The notes beneath the pieces were generated by a model. The model saw nothing but the letters and a program-made list of their open reading frames with translations, was not told the DNA's origin and ran no database searches. DNA of 64,000 nt from positions 1-64,000 of the forward strand of contig NZ_QGTS01000018.1 in assembly GCF_003182475.1 (NCBI RefSeq), read 5' to 3'. This document shows positions 57,115-64,000 of the stretch, piece after piece. Within the stretch, counting starts at the first letter, position 1; each line of letters opens with the position of its first letter. The position numbers and the translations under genes are program-made. This DNA comes from Mangrovibacter plantisponsor. Lineage in GTDB: Bacteria; Pseudomonadota; Gammaproteobacteria; Enterobacterales; Enterobacteriaceae.

Positions 57115-57927
57115 TTATTTTGCGTAGTACCAGGGGAAACAGCGGCGGTTGATAAAGCGCAGGGCGAAGTCGAGCGCAAACGCCAGCAGTGTTATCCAGG
57201 CGACATAAGGCAAAATCACATCCATTGCCATATAACGGCGCATCAGGAAGATGCGGTAACCCAAACCGTCTGTTGCGGAAATGGCTTCTGCGGCAATCAA
57301 AAATAACCAGGCTGAACTCAGTGACAGGCGCACAGAATCCATCAGCCGTGGCAGTAATTGCGGCAATACCACGCGCAACAAAATCTGCCCGGAATGCCCG
57401 CCGAGTGTTTGGGCTTTCACTAACTGTTCCTCAGGAATCGACATCACGTGCAGTTGCAGGTCACGCACAATAAACGGCGTGATGCCGATAATAATCAGCA
57501 CGACTTTTGCCAGCTCCCCCAGGCCGAAACAAATAAACAGAATGGGCAGAATTGCCAGCGGTGGCACCAGCGCAATCACGGTGATTAACGGTGAAAGAAA
57601 CGCACGAACCACCGGCAGCGCGCCACAGAACAACCCAAAGACCAGCGCGAGCAGGGCGCTGAGCGCCGTGCCCCTTAGCAGGCGAGCCAGGCTGGCGCTG
57701 GTGTCGGCCCATAACAGGTATTCCCCGGTGCGTGGGCTGGGGGTAAACGCCATGCGCATAATGGCGTCACCCATGGCATTAAAACCGGGGAGTAACTTGT
57801 CGGCGCTGTTGGCGGCCAGGCGCGCATCAGAGGCGACCAGGTAGACAACCAGCACCACCAGTAGTGGCAGGGTGCCCAGCAGCAGGCGATTCATCGGCTG
57901 GGGTTGGTAGTTAATGATCTTTTGCAT
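57115..57927 (-). CDS. ABC permease of the guanidine importer
   Basis: 270 residues with about six spans and the EAA-type loop AQTLGGHSGQILLRVVLPQLLP of the TauC/SsuC family. It sits between the ATPase and binding-protein genes of the operon. Confidence 0.93.
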   Translation of the reverse strand: MQKIINYQPQPMNRLLLGTLPLLVVLVVYLVASDARLAANSADKLLPGFNAMGDAIMRMAFTPSPRTGEYLLWADTSASLARLLRGTALSALLALVFGLFCGALPVVRAFLSPLITVIALVPPLAILPILFICFGLGELAKVVLIIIGITPFIVRDLQLHVMSIPEEQLVKAQTLGGHSGQILLRVVLPQLLPRLMDSVRLSLSSAWLFLIAAEAISATDGLGYRIFLMRRYMAMDVILPYVAWITLLAFALDFALRFINRRCFPWYYAK

Positions 57928-57941
57928 TGGGCACCTCCGGG

Positions 57942-58997
57942 TTACAGTTGGTTACTGGCAGCCATGCGAATAAATTCATCGTCAAAGCGCAGTTTGATGT
58001 TGCCCGGGTTACCCCAGTTGCCAGCCGGTGTCGCGACACCCACCACATCTGCAGAAGGCGCTGCATCGCCTAACAGGCCGTGGGCGAAAGAGAACTCGGC
58101 CACTTTTTGCATGGTGGTTTTCAACTGCGGGCTGGTGGTGAAATCCAGTGCTTTTTTCGGTGTGTCGAACAACCAGGTATCTGCCAGTTGGGCATCAAAC
58201 CCGGCCAGATCAGTACCGGAAGCCGTCGCCATTTGGGTACGAGCCGCTTTCGCCGTGGCACTGTCGCCTTCCATGGTTTTCAGCGTTTCAAACCAGGCTC
58301 CCACCAGCGCTTTACCCAGCTCAGGGTGTTTTTTCAGGGTGGCAGAATTCACCACCAACAAGTCGAGAATTTCGCCCGGGATCTGGGCTGAGGTGAACAA
58401 AGATTTGGCACCCGGTTGTTTGGCGGCTTCTGCCAGTAACGGGTTCCAGGTGACAATAGACTTAACTTCTGGCGTGGTGAATGCAGAGACGATATCGGCA
58501 TCAGAAGTGTTCACGACTTTGATGTCTTTTTCACTCATGCCGGATTGTTGCAGGGCACGGGCCAGCAAGTAATGGGAAACCGACAACTGCACCAGGTTAA
58601 TGTCCTGGCCTTTCAGGTCTTTAATGGATTTAGCCGTTTTCGACAGAATGCCATCGTTACCGTTGGAGTAATCCCCGACAATCAGTGCCGTGCTGTCCAC
58701 ACCGCCTGCGGCCGGAATAGTCAGGGCATCCATATTGGTCATGGTGCAGCCATCAAACCCGCCAGCGGTGTACTGGTTAACAGATTCAATGTAGTCGTTG
58801 ACCTGCACGAATTTGATATTGATATGGTATTTATCTGCCCATTTTTTCAGGATGCCGCTTTGTTGAGCGTAATCCCACGGCATCCAGCCCGCGTAAATGG
58901 ACCAGCACAGTTTGAAGGTTGGTGTGGCGGCGAGTGCGCCTGTGGTGAACAGGGCGAGCGTGACCAGGAGCAGGGCGCGTTTACAGGCTGTGAGCAT
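57942..58997 (-). CDS. Binding protein of the guanidine importer (NMT1/NitT type)
   Basis: 351 residues. The signal peptide ends near TTGALA. The mature start TPTFKLCWSIYAGWMPWDYA is typical of NitT/TauA binders in ykkC-regulated operons. AGAGGA lies upstream of the ATG, directly after the riboswitch terminator. First gene of the operon; probable ligand guanidine. Confidence 0.9.
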   Translation of the reverse strand: MLTACKRALLLVTLALFTTGALAATPTFKLCWSIYAGWMPWDYAQQSGILKKWADKYHINIKFVQVNDYIESVNQYTAGGFDGCTMTNMDALTIPAAGGVDSTALIVGDYSNGNDGILSKTAKSIKDLKGQDINLVQLSVSHYLLARALQQSGMSEKDIKVVNTSDADIVSAFTTPEVKSIVTWNPLLAEAAKQPGAKSLFTSAQIPGEILDLLVVNSATLKKHPELGKALVGAWFETLKTMEGDSATAKAARTQMATASGTDLAGFDAQLADTWLFDTPKKALDFTTSPQLKTTMQKVAEFSFAHGLLGDAAPSADVVGVATPAGNWGNPGNIKLRFDDEFIRMAASNQL

Positions 58998-59020
58998 GAA
59001 ATTTCCTCTGACGTTGGAGT

Positions 59021-59072
59021 AAATAAAAGCAGGAGGGCGGCGCGTAATGGTCGCTTATCCTCCCGGGCTTTT
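59021..59072 (-). terminator. Riboswitch-controlled intrinsic terminator
   Basis: On the minus strand AAAAGC-GGAGG (within 59072-59059) pairs with CCTCC-GCTTTT (59035-59025), followed by ATTTA. The 5' arm is the conserved 3' segment of the aptamer itself. Folding of the aptamer on guanidine would therefore block the terminator: an ON switch. Confidence 0.75.
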
Positions 59073-59150
59073 ATCCCGCCGTGTAACCGCCAGAGGGCGG
59101 TCGATCACTCTCGGACCTGCGTCAAAAGACCGGAACCCTAGTGATCCATT
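59055..59150 (-). ncRNA. Guanidine-I riboswitch (ykkC class)
   Basis: The minus-strand leader contains the class hallmarks in order: CTAGGGTTCCGG, GGTCCGAGAG, ACACGGCGGGATAAAAGCCC and GGGAGG. GATCAC and GTGATC (59141-59146 with 59103-59108) pair to close the first helix. It binds free guanidine and here precedes a guanidine importer, deiminase and carboxylase, the classic assimilation set. Confidence 0.93.
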
Positions 59151-59205
59151 TCCAGATTGTCTGGCGACACCGGTTACCCGCTTGTCACCCCTGCCTGTTT
59201 AGCAA

Positions 59206-59221
59206 GGCAAGAATGGTGCCA
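59206..59221 (-). promoter_or_regulatory. Sigma54-type promoter of the guanidine operon
   Basis: The minus strand reads TGGCACCATTCTTGCC, matching the sigma54 consensus TGGCAC-N5-TTGC with GG and GC exactly spaced. The predicted start is near 59195, about 45 nt before the aptamer. This makes the operon nitrogen-controlled as well as guanidine-controlled. Confidence 0.75.
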
Positions 59222-59330
59222 GTCTGGCTGATATTTTTAAAAACCTTTAAAAACAGCCGGATAACACTCGCCTTTGAGCATTATTTCCCCTGTATTCTGT
59301 GAGTGATTTTGGTGCAATGCCCGCAACGGG

Positions 59331-59347
59331 TGCACTGAGCTGGCGCA
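59331..59347. promoter_or_regulatory. NtrC-like enhancer site
   Basis: TGCACTGAGCTGGCGCA matches the NtrC consensus TGCACY-N5-GGTGCA with one mismatch. It lies about 140 bp upstream of the predicted sigma54 start, a usual enhancer distance, just beyond the lysR stop. Further GGTGCA half-sites are at 59311 and 59329. Confidence 0.6.
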
Positions 59348-59355
59348 ATTCTGCG

Positions 59356-60291
59356 TTATTTCGGGGCATGGCTTGCCGGAGGAAAATGGCTGTGATGTGC
59401 CTGAGTAAGTGTTGCCACCGTCTCTTCTAAAAACAGATTCAGGGCGGCTGAGCGGTTCTGGCTTGCCGGGGTTTGTAACTGCAGGGTGCGCTGGCTTAAT
59501 GTGGGGCTGTCGATGGGTTTTAACACCATTCCATCTTGTTTCGCACGCCACAACACACTGAAATGGCTGCATACCGTTACTGCACCGGGTAACTGGCGTG
59601 TCGCACCATAAAGTGTCGCGAAATTATTGCAGCTCAGTGCCGGTTCCAGAAATGTTCCGGCCAGGCGGCAGGAAAGGTCAAACAGTTGGCGAATGGTCGT
59701 GCCGGGTTCTGGCAATGCTACGGGGTAATCCTGTAAGTCACTGATGGCAATTTTGTCCTGCTGCGCCAGGGGGTGACCCGGGTGTAACAGCAACAATACC
59801 GGTGCCGGCCAGGTCGTCACAATATCCACATCGCGTTCTGGCGCCAGGCTGAACTGGCATGCTGCGTCACAGGTGCCTTTACGCACCCATTCGGCAACGG
59901 CCTGTGCTGTGCCCACCTGTAAATCAAAACTCACACTGGGGTAGTGGCGGCGAAAACGGGCTATCAACCCGGGAAATAAATCAAATGCCATGCCATCGGT
60001 ACAGGCGAGGCGGACCAGCGCCTTGCGCACGGCTTTCAGGCCCTGAATTTCTGCCACCGCGTTATCCATATCGCGCAGGCTTTTGCGTACATGGTTCGCC
60101 AGTATTTGCCCGGCATCCGTCAGGACCATTCCCCGCGCATGGCGCTGAAACAGTGTGACGCCCATACGGCTTTCCAGCTTGTGGATCTGGCGGCTGATTG
60201 CCGAGCTCGCCACATACAGTTGCTGGCTGGCCTGGCTCAATGAACCTGTGGTGGCAACAGCCAAAAAATAGCGTAACTCATTATTTAACAT
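59356..60291 (-). CDS. LysR-family regulator
   Basis: 311 residues from ATG 60291, with GGAA 6 nt upstream; a long upstream extension in the same frame is not credible. HTH: LRYFLAVATTGSLSQASQQL...SSAISRQIHKLESRMGV. It is divergent from the M20 peptidase and MHS transporter genes and probably controls them. The guanidine operon lies behind it and has its own promoter. Confidence 0.92.
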   Translation of the reverse strand: MLNNELRYFLAVATTGSLSQASQQLYVASSAISRQIHKLESRMGVTLFQRHARGMVLTDAGQILANHVRKSLRDMDNAVAEIQGLKAVRKALVRLACTDGMAFDLFPGLIARFRRHYPSVSFDLQVGTAQAVAEWVRKGTCDAACQFSLAPERDVDIVTTWPAPVLLLLHPGHPLAQQDKIAISDLQDYPVALPEPGTTIRQLFDLSCRLAGTFLEPALSCNNFATLYGATRQLPGAVTVCSHFSVLWRAKQDGMVLKPIDSPTLSQRTLQLQTPASQNRSAALNLFLEETVATLTQAHHSHFPPASHAPK

Positions 60292-60341
60292 CGTGGTTCC
60301 TGCCCGTGCGCCAAAAGTGTGCATATTAGCGTTATAAAAAA

Positions 60342-60380
60342 GGCAACGCATAATTGCAATTATTATTATTGTGGCAACGC
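60342..60380. promoter_or_regulatory. Palindrome and direct repeats between lysR and the peptidase gene
   Basis: ATAATTGCAATTAT (60350-60363) is a perfect palindrome of the LysR-site type. It is flanked by two copies of GGCAACGC (60342-60349 and 60373-60380). The set is centred in the 170-bp divergent gap, as expected for a LysR operator. Confidence 0.55.
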
Positions 60381-60461
60381 TCTGGTCTGGTTTAGAACGA
60401 AAAGACAACAACAACGGCCCGCGCAAAATGCAGCGGGCTGATACCGGACAGGGTACACAAC

Positions 60462-61886
60462 ATGAAAACACAACAGGTGGTTAACCAGGCACTGGACTGG
60501 TTCGACAGCGGGCATTTCAAAGCACTGCTGGCAGAGCGTGTGGCAATCGCCAGTGAGAGCCAGCGAACAGACCGCGATGAGCAACTGCGCCGTTATTATG
60601 ATGACGCTTTTATTCCTGCTTTCACGCAGATGGGCTTCACTACAGAAATCATCCCTAACCCGGTTAACCCGGCCCGGCCATTTTTACTGGCGGTACGCGA
60701 GGAAGACCCGTCACTCCCCAGCGTAATGTGTTATGGCCATGGTGATGTGGTTTTTGGTGATGATGCCCGGTGGAGTGAAGGGTTGTCGCCCTGGCAGTTA
60801 GTCGAAAAAGACGGTAAATGGTACGGGCGCGGGAGTGCAGATAACAAAGGCCAGCACAGCGTTAACCTGGCTGCACTGGAACAGGTGTGGCGTGCCCGTG
60901 AAGGGCGCCTTGGTTTTAACTGCGTGTGGTTGTGTGAAATGGGGGAAGAGATTAGCTCCCCGGGGCTGGCGCAAGTGTGCAGTCAGTTGAAAGACCGCAT
61001 TAACGCCGACTTGTTTATCGCGTCCGATGGCCCTCGCCTTAACGCAGAACGGCCGACACTTTTTTTAGGGTCCCGCGGGTGTATCAACTTTCGTCTGAGT
61101 ATTAACGCCCGTGCGAAAGACTACCATTCTGGCAACTGGGGTGGGCTGCTCAGCAACCCGGGCACCCAACTGGCTAATGCTATTTCCTGCCTGGTGAACG
61201 GCCAGGGGGCGATTCAGGTTGCAGGCCTGAAACCACCGGCGTTAACCGAATCACTGAAAGCCATTCTTGCGGATGTTACCCCAGCCGGAAACCCGGGCGA
61301 CCCGCAGACCGACGCTAACTGGGGCGAACCCGGTTTAAGCGCGGCAGAAAAACTGTTCGGCTGGAATACTCTTGAAGTGCTGGCTTTTCTGACCGGGAAC
61401 CCGGCACAACCCATGAACGCGATTCCCGGCCAGGCCACTGCAGTTTGCCAGTTACGCTTTGTGGTGGGAACGGACTGGGAAAATCTGGCCTCCCATGTGC
61501 GTGCTCACCTGGACGCCTGCGGTTTTTCCATGGTGGAAATCAGTGAGGTGCGGGGAACCCCGGCAACCCGCTTCGACCCCTGTGACCCTCTGGTGAACTG
61601 GGCGCTGAGTGCGATGGAACACACCACGGGGAAAAAACCGGCGTTATTGCCCAACCTGGGCGGATCCCTGCCAAACGACGTGTTCGCCGGGATCCTCGGT
61701 TTGCCCACCTTGTGGGTTCCTCACTCTTACCCGGCTTGTGGGCAGCATGCGCCAGACGAACATTTGCCGGTTTCTGTCGCCCGTGAAGGCCTGGCGATTA
61801 TGACGCATCTGTTTTGGGAACTGGGCGAAAACGGCAATGCTCTGCTCGATGCTCACCGCCAGTACCAGGCCGGAGGTGCGCGATGA
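60462..61886 (+). CDS. M20-family metallopeptidase/amidohydrolase
   Basis: 474 residues of the M20 dizinc hydrolase family: GHGDVVFG (metal His and Asp), GRGSADNKGQH (bridging Asp), EMGEEISSPG (catalytic and metal Glu), FIASDGPR and a late His in GQHAPDEH. A dimerisation domain is inserted (~200-340). Members cleave dipeptides or N-acyl and N-carbamoyl amino acids; which one is unknown. Coupled by ATGA to a transporter gene, so substrate uptake and cleavage go together. Confidence 0.9.
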   Translation: MKTQQVVNQALDWFDSGHFKALLAERVAIASESQRTDRDEQLRRYYDDAFIPAFTQMGFTTEIIPNPVNPARPFLLAVREEDPSLPSVMCYGHGDVVFGDDARWSEGLSPWQLVEKDGKWYGRGSADNKGQHSVNLAALEQVWRAREGRLGFNCVWLCEMGEEISSPGLAQVCSQLKDRINADLFIASDGPRLNAERPTLFLGSRGCINFRLSINARAKDYHSGNWGGLLSNPGTQLANAISCLVNGQGAIQVAGLKPPALTESLKAILADVTPAGNPGDPQTDANWGEPGLSAAEKLFGWNTLEVLAFLTGNPAQPMNAIPGQATAVCQLRFVVGTDWENLASHVRAHLDACGFSMVEISEVRGTPATRFDPCDPLVNWALSAMEHTTGKKPALLPNLGGSLPNDVFAGILGLPTLWVPHSYPACGQHAPDEHLPVSVAREGLAIMTHLFWELGENGNALLDAHRQYQAGGAR

Positions 61887-63157
61887 CCAGTATTGCCCGT
61901 GAGAACGGCACTATTAGCGTTCGCCCCAGCCTGTACAAAACCTTATTTGCCACCTGTATTGGTAATGCGCTGGAGTGGTTTGACATTGCGGTATACGGCT
62001 TTTTTGCCAGTTACATTGCTCATGCTTTTTTCCCGGTAACCGACCCGTCAGTGTCATTGTTACTGACATTCGGCAGCTTTGGTGTGGCGTTCTTAATCCG
62101 CCCATTAGGGGCCATTGTGCTGGGTGCATATGCAGATAAACATGGCCGCAAAGCCTCGCTTTTGTTGTCCATCAACCTGATGATGCTGGGCGGGGCGATA
62201 ATCACTTTTATGCCCGGCTACCAGACCATTGGCCTGGCAGCACCTCTGCTGATTTTGGTCGCCCGGCTGATTCAGGGCTTTTCAGCCGGTGGTGAATTCG
62301 GCAGTTCGACGGCATTTCTGGTTGAGCACTTCCCGGAGCGCAAAGCGTTTATTGCCAGCTGGCAGTTTGCCACCCAGGGCGCAAGCACGTTACTGGCCTC
62401 GGCATTTGGTTTGGGTCTGGCTCAGTGCCTGTCCACGGACCAGCTTATGGCGTGGGGCTGGCGTATTCCTTTCGCATTTGGGTTAATCATTGGCCCGATT
62501 GGGTTATACATTCGCCGCCATGTGCATGAACCGCAACGTTATGCCCAGGCAGAAAAAAGCGCACACCCGGTGCGGGCGCTCTTTGGCAGGCAAAAACGCC
62601 TTATCGCAGTGGCTATTGGGCTGATGGTGGTCTCGACCGCCATTAACTACATGCTCAACTATGTGCCAACATGGGCAACCCGCACTTTGGGGCTGCCGGC
62701 GTCAACTGCGTATACCGCCACACTGGTCGCCGGGATTATCCTCACCGTAGTTACGCCGATTGCCGGGCTGGCAGCCGAGCGTTTTGGGCGTGTACGCCTG
62801 TTATGGAGTGCATTGGGGCTTCTGGGCTTCACCATTCTTCCGGCATTCTGGTTAATGAGCCGGGATGTCACAGCCTGGTCGTTGATATTATTAGTGGGAT
62901 GGATGGCACTGCTGAAATCGGTCTACTTCTCGACGATTCCCTCAATGATGGCGGATATTTTCCCCATCAGCACGCGGGCCAGCGGCATGGCGGTAAGCTA
63001 TAACATTGCCGTCACGGTCTTTGGTGGGTTTGCGCCGTTCATTTGTACGCTGCTGATTCGCACTACTGGCTCTCACTTTGCCCCCGGTTTTTACCTGATG
63101 GCAACGGTGTTCCTGAGTGTGCTGGCTCTGTGGCAGGCGCAGAAAAAACAACGCTGA
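61883..63157 (+). CDS. MFS transporter, metabolite:H+ symporter (MHS) family
   Basis: 424 residues, 12 spans. MHS signatures: GNALEWFDIAVYGFFASYIA, RPLGAIVLGAYADKHGRKAS, LIQGFSAGGEFGSSTAFLVE and MADIFPISTRASGMAVSYN. GGAGG lies 6 nt before ATG 61883, which overlaps the peptidase stop. Such proteins import organic acids, betaines or similar compounds; here probably the substrate of the M20 enzyme. Confidence 0.93.
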   Translation: MTSIARENGTISVRPSLYKTLFATCIGNALEWFDIAVYGFFASYIAHAFFPVTDPSVSLLLTFGSFGVAFLIRPLGAIVLGAYADKHGRKASLLLSINLMMLGGAIITFMPGYQTIGLAAPLLILVARLIQGFSAGGEFGSSTAFLVEHFPERKAFIASWQFATQGASTLLASAFGLGLAQCLSTDQLMAWGWRIPFAFGLIIGPIGLYIRRHVHEPQRYAQAEKSAHPVRALFGRQKRLIAVAIGLMVVSTAINYMLNYVPTWATRTLGLPASTAYTATLVAGIILTVVTPIAGLAAERFGRVRLLWSALGLLGFTILPAFWLMSRDVTAWSLILLVGWMALLKSVYFSTIPSMMADIFPISTRASGMAVSYNIAVTVFGGFAPFICTLLIRTTGSHFAPGFYLMATVFLSVLALWQAQKKQR

Positions 63158-63163
63158 TAATAA

Positions 63164-63200
63164 CAGGCAAGGCACCTGGTGTTTCCCGGTGCCTTGCCTG
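63164..63200. terminator. Strong hairpin after the MHS transporter gene
   Basis: CAGGCAAGGCACC and GGTGCCTTGCCTG form a perfect 13-bp stem with an 11-nt loop, between convergent genes. Little U-tract, but a very stable bidirectional stop. Confidence 0.75.
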
Positions 63201-63233
63201 GCATTAAAGCGGTTGGCCTAATGTAAATGCGGT

Positions 63234-63653
63234 TTAAAGAAACCACTCAGGTTTTACGCCAAAGCGGGCGGATAACGCTTTAATGTGCGTAATGGTCAGA
63301 GAGCGCTGGCCGGATAAAATCTGGCTTACCAGCGATTTTGAACCGATCTCTTCTTTCAGGTCTGAATAGGTGAGTTTGTGCTGGTCAATAAGTGTTCGCA
63401 GCAGCGCTACGCCGACCGGCATCTCAGCCTGGGCTTTATTGAACCTGGCGAAACGGTCGCTGTTATCCTCATAGTCAGCTATTTTGCTCGCCAGGAAGTC
63501 AATAAGCGGGTTCTCATCATCGTTCTCTATCAAATAATCTACCAATGACAGTGCTTCCCGGTAATCGCTCTCTGAAGCGTTATTTCCCAGAAAAGGGACT
63601 GCGTCTACGAGTTGCCTGGTCGCTTCAATGGCTTTTGCGGCGTTGGTTATCAT
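63234..63653 (-). CDS. higA: HigA-type antitoxin
   Basis: 139 residues resembling E. coli HigA (YgjM). The N-terminal helical toxin-binding part includes YREALSLVDYLIENDDENPLID. The C-terminal XRE HTH is LTYSDLKEEIGSKSLVSQIL, then GQRSLTITHIKALSARFGV. It follows its toxin gene with a 4-nt overlap and is expected to repress the pair. Confidence 0.93.
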   Translation of the reverse strand: MITNAAKAIEATRQLVDAVPFLGNNASESDYREALSLVDYLIENDDENPLIDFLASKIADYEDNSDRFARFNKAQAEMPVGVALLRTLIDQHKLTYSDLKEEIGSKSLVSQILSGQRSLTITHIKALSARFGVKPEWFL

Positions 63654-63961
63654 TCTTTGTTCTCCCTGTAATAGCGGGTCAACTTGTCGTATTCAGCGTG
63701 GGTTGTAATATGCTTGACGTAAAAGCGTTTATTCACAAAGTTAATGTAAGCGACAACCCGCAGGTTGTTGCCTCCCACGTCCAAAACCCACCATTTGTTC
63801 CGGTACTTAAAAGTGTCCAGGCCTGGAATCAGTGTTCTCATCTCAGCCGGAGAAGAGAAATCTATTTCACGCACTAAGCGGTACAGTGCCAGTATGGCTA
63901 ACGAATCATTGGGGTACCGCTTTGCCGCCTCCTCGAAAGGCTCCTTTGAAATGACGTGCAT
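63650..63961 (-). CDS. higB: HigB-type mRNA interferase toxin
   Basis: 103 residues of the RelE superfamily, HigB group: EAAKRYPNDSLAILALYRLV, LDTFKYRNKWWVLDVGGNNL, RVVAYINFVNKRFYVKHITT and HAEYDKLTRYY. It cleaves mRNA on the ribosome when HigA is lost. Toxin-first order is normal for hig loci. Its promoter and operator lie in the last 40 bp, where a TTACATTATGTAA-like repeat near 63983-63995 is visible. Confidence 0.93.
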   Translation of the reverse strand: MHVISKEPFEEAAKRYPNDSLAILALYRLVREIDFSSPAEMRTLIPGLDTFKYRNKWWVLDVGGNNLRVVAYINFVNKRFYVKHITTHAEYDKLTRYYRENKE

Positions 63962-64000
63962 CTTGCATTGGTTCCATCCGTTTACATTATGTAAACACTA

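Overview
The window looks like the chromosome of a member of the Enterobacterales, within or close to the Enterobacteriaceae. DcuS, DcuR, Cfa and the start of a class I fumarase resemble the E. coli proteins closely; in DcuS the ligand residues and the kinase histidine even keep the same numbers. The gene order is not that of E. coli K-12, and I cannot name the genus. I see no tRNA, rRNA, insertion sequence, prophage or CRISPR array.

Region by region. (1) 1-8.7 kb is an anaerobic C4-dicarboxylate block: the start of a class I fumarase, a DASS-type antiporter behind a perfect FNR box, a soluble three-domain NADH:fumarate reductase with the cytoplasmic ApbE that would flavinylate it, and the DcuSR two-component system. 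(2) 9.5-22 kb holds a secreted GH18 chitinase, a type II secretion operon gspCDEFGHIJKLMO and a convergent PulS/OutS-type pilotin gene. The chitinase is the obvious cargo; GspC is short and has no PDZ domain. (3) 22.3-26.9 kb has a small unrecognised gene, an AraC regulator, cfa, a GlxA-type regulator and an extra GAPDH. (4) 26.9-32.3 kb is a guanidino-acid block: a LysR regulator, two ureohydrolases (guanidinobutyrase- and guanidinopropionase-like) and a polar amino-acid ABC system whose permease and ATPase are fused. (5) 32.3-37.6 kb has an acetyltransferase, a small foreign-looking island with a RelE/HigB-type toxin-antitoxin pair, a MarR/MFS exporter pair and a chemoreceptor. (6) 38.4-40.3 kb has a beta-hydroxyacid dehydrogenase and a stand-alone lpxC paralogue. 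(7) 40.7-51.2 kb is a pentose-type sugar locus: an ABC importer with a DUF2291 lipoprotein, a SorC regulator, a split transketolase, a FucI-like isomerase and an FGGY kinase. Matching palindromes in front of both operons suggest one regulon. (8) 51.3-59.2 kb is a guanidine assimilation operon: ABC importer, two carboxyguanidine deiminase subunits and a biotin-dependent guanidine/urea carboxylase. It lies behind a guanidine-I (ykkC) riboswitch, a sigma54-type promoter and an NtrC-like site. (9) 59.4-64 kb has a LysR regulator divergent from an M20 peptidase and an MHS-family transporter, then a higBA toxin-antitoxin pair.

The strongest joint theme is nitrogen from guanidine compounds. Region 4 would release urea from guanidino acids. 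Region 8 would turn free guanidine into allophanate, but no allophanate hydrolase is present here. The most unusual single gene is the second lpxC, which keeps every metal and catalytic residue but lacks the C-terminal tail that marks E. coli LpxC for FtsH.
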